Shown here one piece after another: positions 61,709 through 64,000 of a stretch of DNA of 64,000 nt; position 1 is the first letter of the stretch; each line of letters begins with the position of its first letter. The notes under the pieces were generated by a model. It had not been told where the DNA came from, did not search any database, and saw only the letters and a program-made list of their open reading frames with translations. This DNA is from an uncultured Aquimarina sp. (GTDB lineage Bacteria; Bacteroidota; Bacteroidia; Flavobacteriales; Flavobacteriaceae), in the NCBI GenBank assembly GCA_947502885.1, contig CANNBP010000019.1, positions 25,845 through 89,844 of the forward strand, given 5' to 3'. Position numbers and translations under genes: made by a program.

Positions 61709-61716
61709 TAATTTTG
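61709..61716 (+). promoter_or_regulatory. -7 box for the SAM methyltransferase operon
   Basis: TAATTTTG matches TAnnTTTG exactly and predicts initiation near 61722. The start codon at 61741 would then have a leader of about 19 bases. The TTG within this box should not be taken as a start codon. Confidence 0.6.
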
Positions 61717-61740
61717 CGCTCTATGCTAAAAGATTCAACA

Positions 61741-62454
61741 ATGTGGTATACCTCTTGGTTTGACACTCCATACTATCACATTTTATATAAAGATAGGGAC
61801 CATTGTGATGCAAAAGAATTTATGGATAACATCACAAATTATTTAAGTCTCGAAAATGGAGAAAAGATACTTGACTTGGCTTGCGGTAAAGGGCGACACA
61901 GTATGTATTTAAATACCCTAGGGTTTGATGTTACTGGTGCTGATCTTTCTAAAAACAGTATTTCTTATGCTTCAGAATTTGAAAATAAAACTTTAAGATT
62001 TAAAGTGCACGATATGTGCAAACCATATCCGGGTAAATTTTCTGCAATATTCAATTTGTTTACTAGTTTTGGATATTTTGACAAAGAAGAAGATAACCTT
62101 AGTACTATTAAAGCAATCAAATCCAGCTTAAATGAAAAAGGATTTGGAGTTATTGACTTTATGAATACAACTATGGTTCTCAAAAACCTCGTTCCCCAAG
62201 AAGTAAAAGAAATAGACGGTATAACCTTTAACATCAAAAGGTTTTATCAAGATGGTCATATCTATAAAGAAATAAAATTTAGAGACAATAACGAAGACTT
62301 TTTGTATACTGAACGTGTTAAAAATATCACATTACAAGATTTTGAAGATTACTTTGCAAAAGCAGGCGTAGATTTATTAGATGTTTTTGGTAATTATCAA
62401 CTTCAAAAGTTTAACAAAAATACATCGCCAAGACTCATTTTAATATTTAAATAG
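61741..62454 (+). CDS. Class I SAM-dependent methyltransferase
   Basis: This is a 237-residue Rossmann-fold methyltransferase. It starts MWYTSWFDTPYYHILYKDRDH, the form I recall in related proteins. SAM motif I is ILDLACGKGRHSMYL, followed by VTGADLSKNSISYASE and IFNLFTSFGYFD. The substrate is unknown; relatives are small-molecule methyltransferases. The stop codon overlaps the GTG start of the ZIP gene by one base, so the genes form a coupled operon. It is divergent from the THUMP methyltransferase. Confidence 0.85.
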   Translation: MWYTSWFDTPYYHILYKDRDHCDAKEFMDNITNYLSLENGEKILDLACGKGRHSMYLNTLGFDVTGADLSKNSISYASEFENKTLRFKVHDMCKPYPGKFSAIFNLFTSFGYFDKEEDNLSTIKAIKSSLNEKGFGVIDFMNTTMVLKNLVPQEVKEIDGITFNIKRFYQDGHIYKEIKFRDNNEDFLYTERVKNITLQDFEDYFAKAGVDLLDVFGNYQLQKFNKNTSPRLILIFK

Positions 62455-63131
62455 TGCATAACTACATATTATCCATAGCATCAGTACTTATAGGGGCCTT
62501 AATTGTACTAGTTTTTAAACCAAATAACCAAAAGAATTTAAAATTATTACTAGCTTTTAGTGGTGCCTTTTTATTGGCCATCACCATATTTGATATACTA
62601 CCTGAAGTTTTTGAAGACAATCTCAATCCTAAAGACACCGGAGTATGGATCATGGTCGGAATACTCTTGCAAAAGGTTTTAGAATACTTTTCTAAAGGTG
62701 CAGAACATGGTCATTTTCATCTTGATAAAAGCTCAAATCGAATACCTATACTATTATTTATTAGTTTAGGAATGCATGCTTTACTCGAGGGGTTTCCTAT
62801 TCATCACAATGATGATATCCTTATAGGTATTATTATTCACAAAATACCAATTGCAATGATTTTGACCACCTTTTTATTCCAAACCGAAATAAAAAAAGGA
62901 AAGATCGTTCTTTTTTTAATTCTATTTGCATTAATGACTCCTCTTGGAACATTTTTGGCTGATCAATTTACGTTATTGCAAAATTATTATAAAGAAATAA
63001 CCGCATTGGTTATTGGTATCTTTTTACATGTCTCTACAACCATTCTTTTTGAAAACAATGAAGGCCATAAATTTAATATCACAAAACTGCTTATTATTTT
63101 AATTGCTACAGCCTCAGCTTACTTTATATAA
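62454..63131 (+). CDS. ZIP family divalent metal transporter
   Basis: This is a 225-residue membrane protein from a GTG that overlaps the preceding TAG by one base. It has about seven or eight membrane helices. The metal pathway of helix IV/V is visible as LGMHALLEGFPIHHND (H-ALLEG) and IIHKIPIAMILTTFLF (HK-P). A histidine-containing cytoplasmic loop (AEHGHFHLDKS) matches the variable metal-binding loop of ZIP proteins. It probably imports zinc or a similar metal. Specificity cannot be told. Confidence 0.88.
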   Translation: MHNYILSIASVLIGALIVLVFKPNNQKNLKLLLAFSGAFLLAITIFDILPEVFEDNLNPKDTGVWIMVGILLQKVLEYFSKGAEHGHFHLDKSSNRIPILLFISLGMHALLEGFPIHHNDDILIGIIIHKIPIAMILTTFLFQTEIKKGKIVLFLILFALMTPLGTFLADQFTLLQNYYKEITALVIGIFLHVSTTILFENNEGHKFNITKLLIILIATASAYFI

Positions 63132-63133
63132 TC

Positions 63134-63562
63134 ATGTTTAGTAAAGAAGAATCTAAAAAAATAAGACAAGAATTTTGGACAACTTTTGGTAAAGAGTACC
63201 CAAAAAAATGGCTGTTATATAATACCAAAATTAAAGATGTTACTTTAAAGTTTACTTTCACAACCAAAAAAGCTCAAGTATCAATAGACATAGAGCCTTA
63301 TGACGATGTTATAAAGCAATATTATTTTGAAAAATTAGTAAGTCTTAAAAACATTTTAGAATCTGAATATATTGTCAATATTATATTTGATTCTAATTAT
63401 GAACTAGAAAATGGTAAAATCATTTCTAAAGTCTATACCGAACTTAAAAATGTAAGTATTCATAATAAAAATACTTGGAATGAAGCTAAAAGTTTTTTAA
63501 ACAAAAATATGCTTAAGCTTGAAGAGTTTTTTTTAGAATATAAAGATTACATAGATAATTAG
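63134..63562 (+). CDS. DUF4268 protein
   Basis: This is a 142-residue soluble protein: FSKEESKKIRQEFWTTFGKEYPKKWLLYNTKIKD, beta-rich VTLKFTFTTKKAQVSIDIEP, then YYFEKLVSLKNIL and a long C-terminal helix. It matches DUF4268, a domain also found in type I restriction or nuclease-like contexts, but here it stands alone after the ZIP gene with a 2-base gap. Its function is unknown. Confidence 0.82.
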   Translation: MFSKEESKKIRQEFWTTFGKEYPKKWLLYNTKIKDVTLKFTFTTKKAQVSIDIEPYDDVIKQYYFEKLVSLKNILESEYIVNIIFDSNYELENGKIISKVYTELKNVSIHNKNTWNEAKSFLNKNMLKLEEFFLEYKDYIDN

Positions 63563-64000
63563 TAAAATAACAATTAGCATTTCTAAAATGCACTAACAAT
63601 CATACTCTTTTTCTGCATCTTCGCTTTAAAATTTACTTCGTTTTTTCAGTTTACCTGAAAATAATAGTAAAATGAATTCAAAAGTTAATTATCAATTCTA
63701 GAATTATAAATGCTATTTTTCATAGTAATAGCCAGTTTACTTTCTAAACAAATTCCTAAATATTATTTTAAAACAATTAAATAACTCAATACTCATCAGT
63801 AGGTGATTATAACCCTCCTATATCTAGATCCAAGCTTACGCCACAGTTATACGATTTATTATGTTACGTATCTACTATCTATCATAACACTCTAGAAAAA
63901 ACAAAAGTTGATTACACTTTATCTCTCTAAAGCCTCTTAATTCTATTCTATTTATTGTTTTGGATTTGGATTATGGATTATGGAGTTAGATTTAAATTTT
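63563..64000. other. AT-rich region at the right edge, no gene seen
   Basis: These 438 bases have no credible reading frame, RNA gene or promoter match on either strand. A short GCATTT/AAATGC inverted repeat just downstream of the DUF4268 stop may act as a weak terminator. A gene may begin beyond the edge. Confidence 0.4.

Noticed and set aside
61714..61740. TTG or ATG starts upstream of the SAM methyltransferase start
   Set aside because: The TTG is part of the TAATTTTG promoter box, and the ATG at 61723 would be at or before the predicted transcript start.
1..64000. CRISPR array, tRNA, rRNA or insertion sequence
   Set aside because: I found no regularly spaced direct repeats, no tRNA-like cloverleaf with a TTCGA arm, and no transposase. 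The TTTCGA repeats at 57.9 kb are too few and irregular for an array.

Overview
The window is a low-GC chromosomal segment of a marine-type Flavobacteriaceae bacterium (Bacteroidota). The evidence is a fused LpxC-FabZ, a PorX-type response regulator, two secreted proteins with type IX secretion (T9SS) C-terminal sorting domains, repeated GEVED domains, families largely confined to Bacteroidota (DUF6452, DUF6048, DUF6768, CCC-motif membrane proteins), and many TAnnTTTG -7 boxes with few Shine-Dalgarno sequences. The genus cannot be fixed from the sequence; Aquimarina-like relatives would fit.

Layout. 1-4.4 kb: lipid A operon on the minus strand (HD hydrolase, lpxD, lpxC/fabZ, lpxA cut by the window edge). 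4.6-8.4 kb: porX, tsaE, ald and a small membrane-anchored protein. 8.5-13.2 kb: accessory minus-strand cluster of three GNAT acetyltransferases, a DUF1272 zinc protein and two PNPOx-like flavoproteins, divergent from a MocR/GntR regulator. 13.3-21.8 kb: kelch-like lipoprotein, S9 dipeptidyl peptidase, SUKH-like protein, pentapeptide-repeat and VOC proteins, proline dehydrogenase, aroB. 21.9-32 kb: a VIT/vWA multidomain protein, a Tudor-like protein, a TPR histidine kinase and a secreted M12B-like metalloprotease. 32.5-44.5 kb: uvrA, a LOG-family hydrolase, a catalytically degenerate M1-like protein with an outer-membrane-barrel-like C-terminus, a fused 2-oxoacid dehydrogenase E1, two paralogous membrane coiled-coil proteins, menB. 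44.7-48.9 kb: a T9SS endonuclease I, two 61-residue cysteine-rich double-glycine-leader-type peptides, and two small membrane proteins. 49-52.8 kb: rocD, a sigma factor with a membrane partner, rlmD. 52.9-58.6 kb: an accessory block. 59.2-63.6 kb: DUF6452, DUF6048, THUMP methyltransferase, SAM methyltransferase, ZIP transporter, DUF4268.

The most unusual items are three. First, the tandem cysteine-rich peptide genes at 47.6-48.1 kb, both 61 residues, with nearly identical leaders and six cysteines each, and their own terminator. Second, the 52.9-58.6 kb block, which lies inside what I remember as a conserved rlmD-DUF6452-DUF6048-THUMP order. It encodes a secreted beta-helix protein with a phage tail-fibre-like C-terminus, a two-helix holin-sized membrane protein and a small unknown protein, divergent from a phage-repressor-like HTH protein whose upstream region and own coding sequence carry the same TTTCGA-type inverted repeat. 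Third, the M1-peptidase-like protein at 36.2-39.0 kb that lacks its zinc ligands. No tRNA, rRNA, CRISPR array or insertion sequence was seen.
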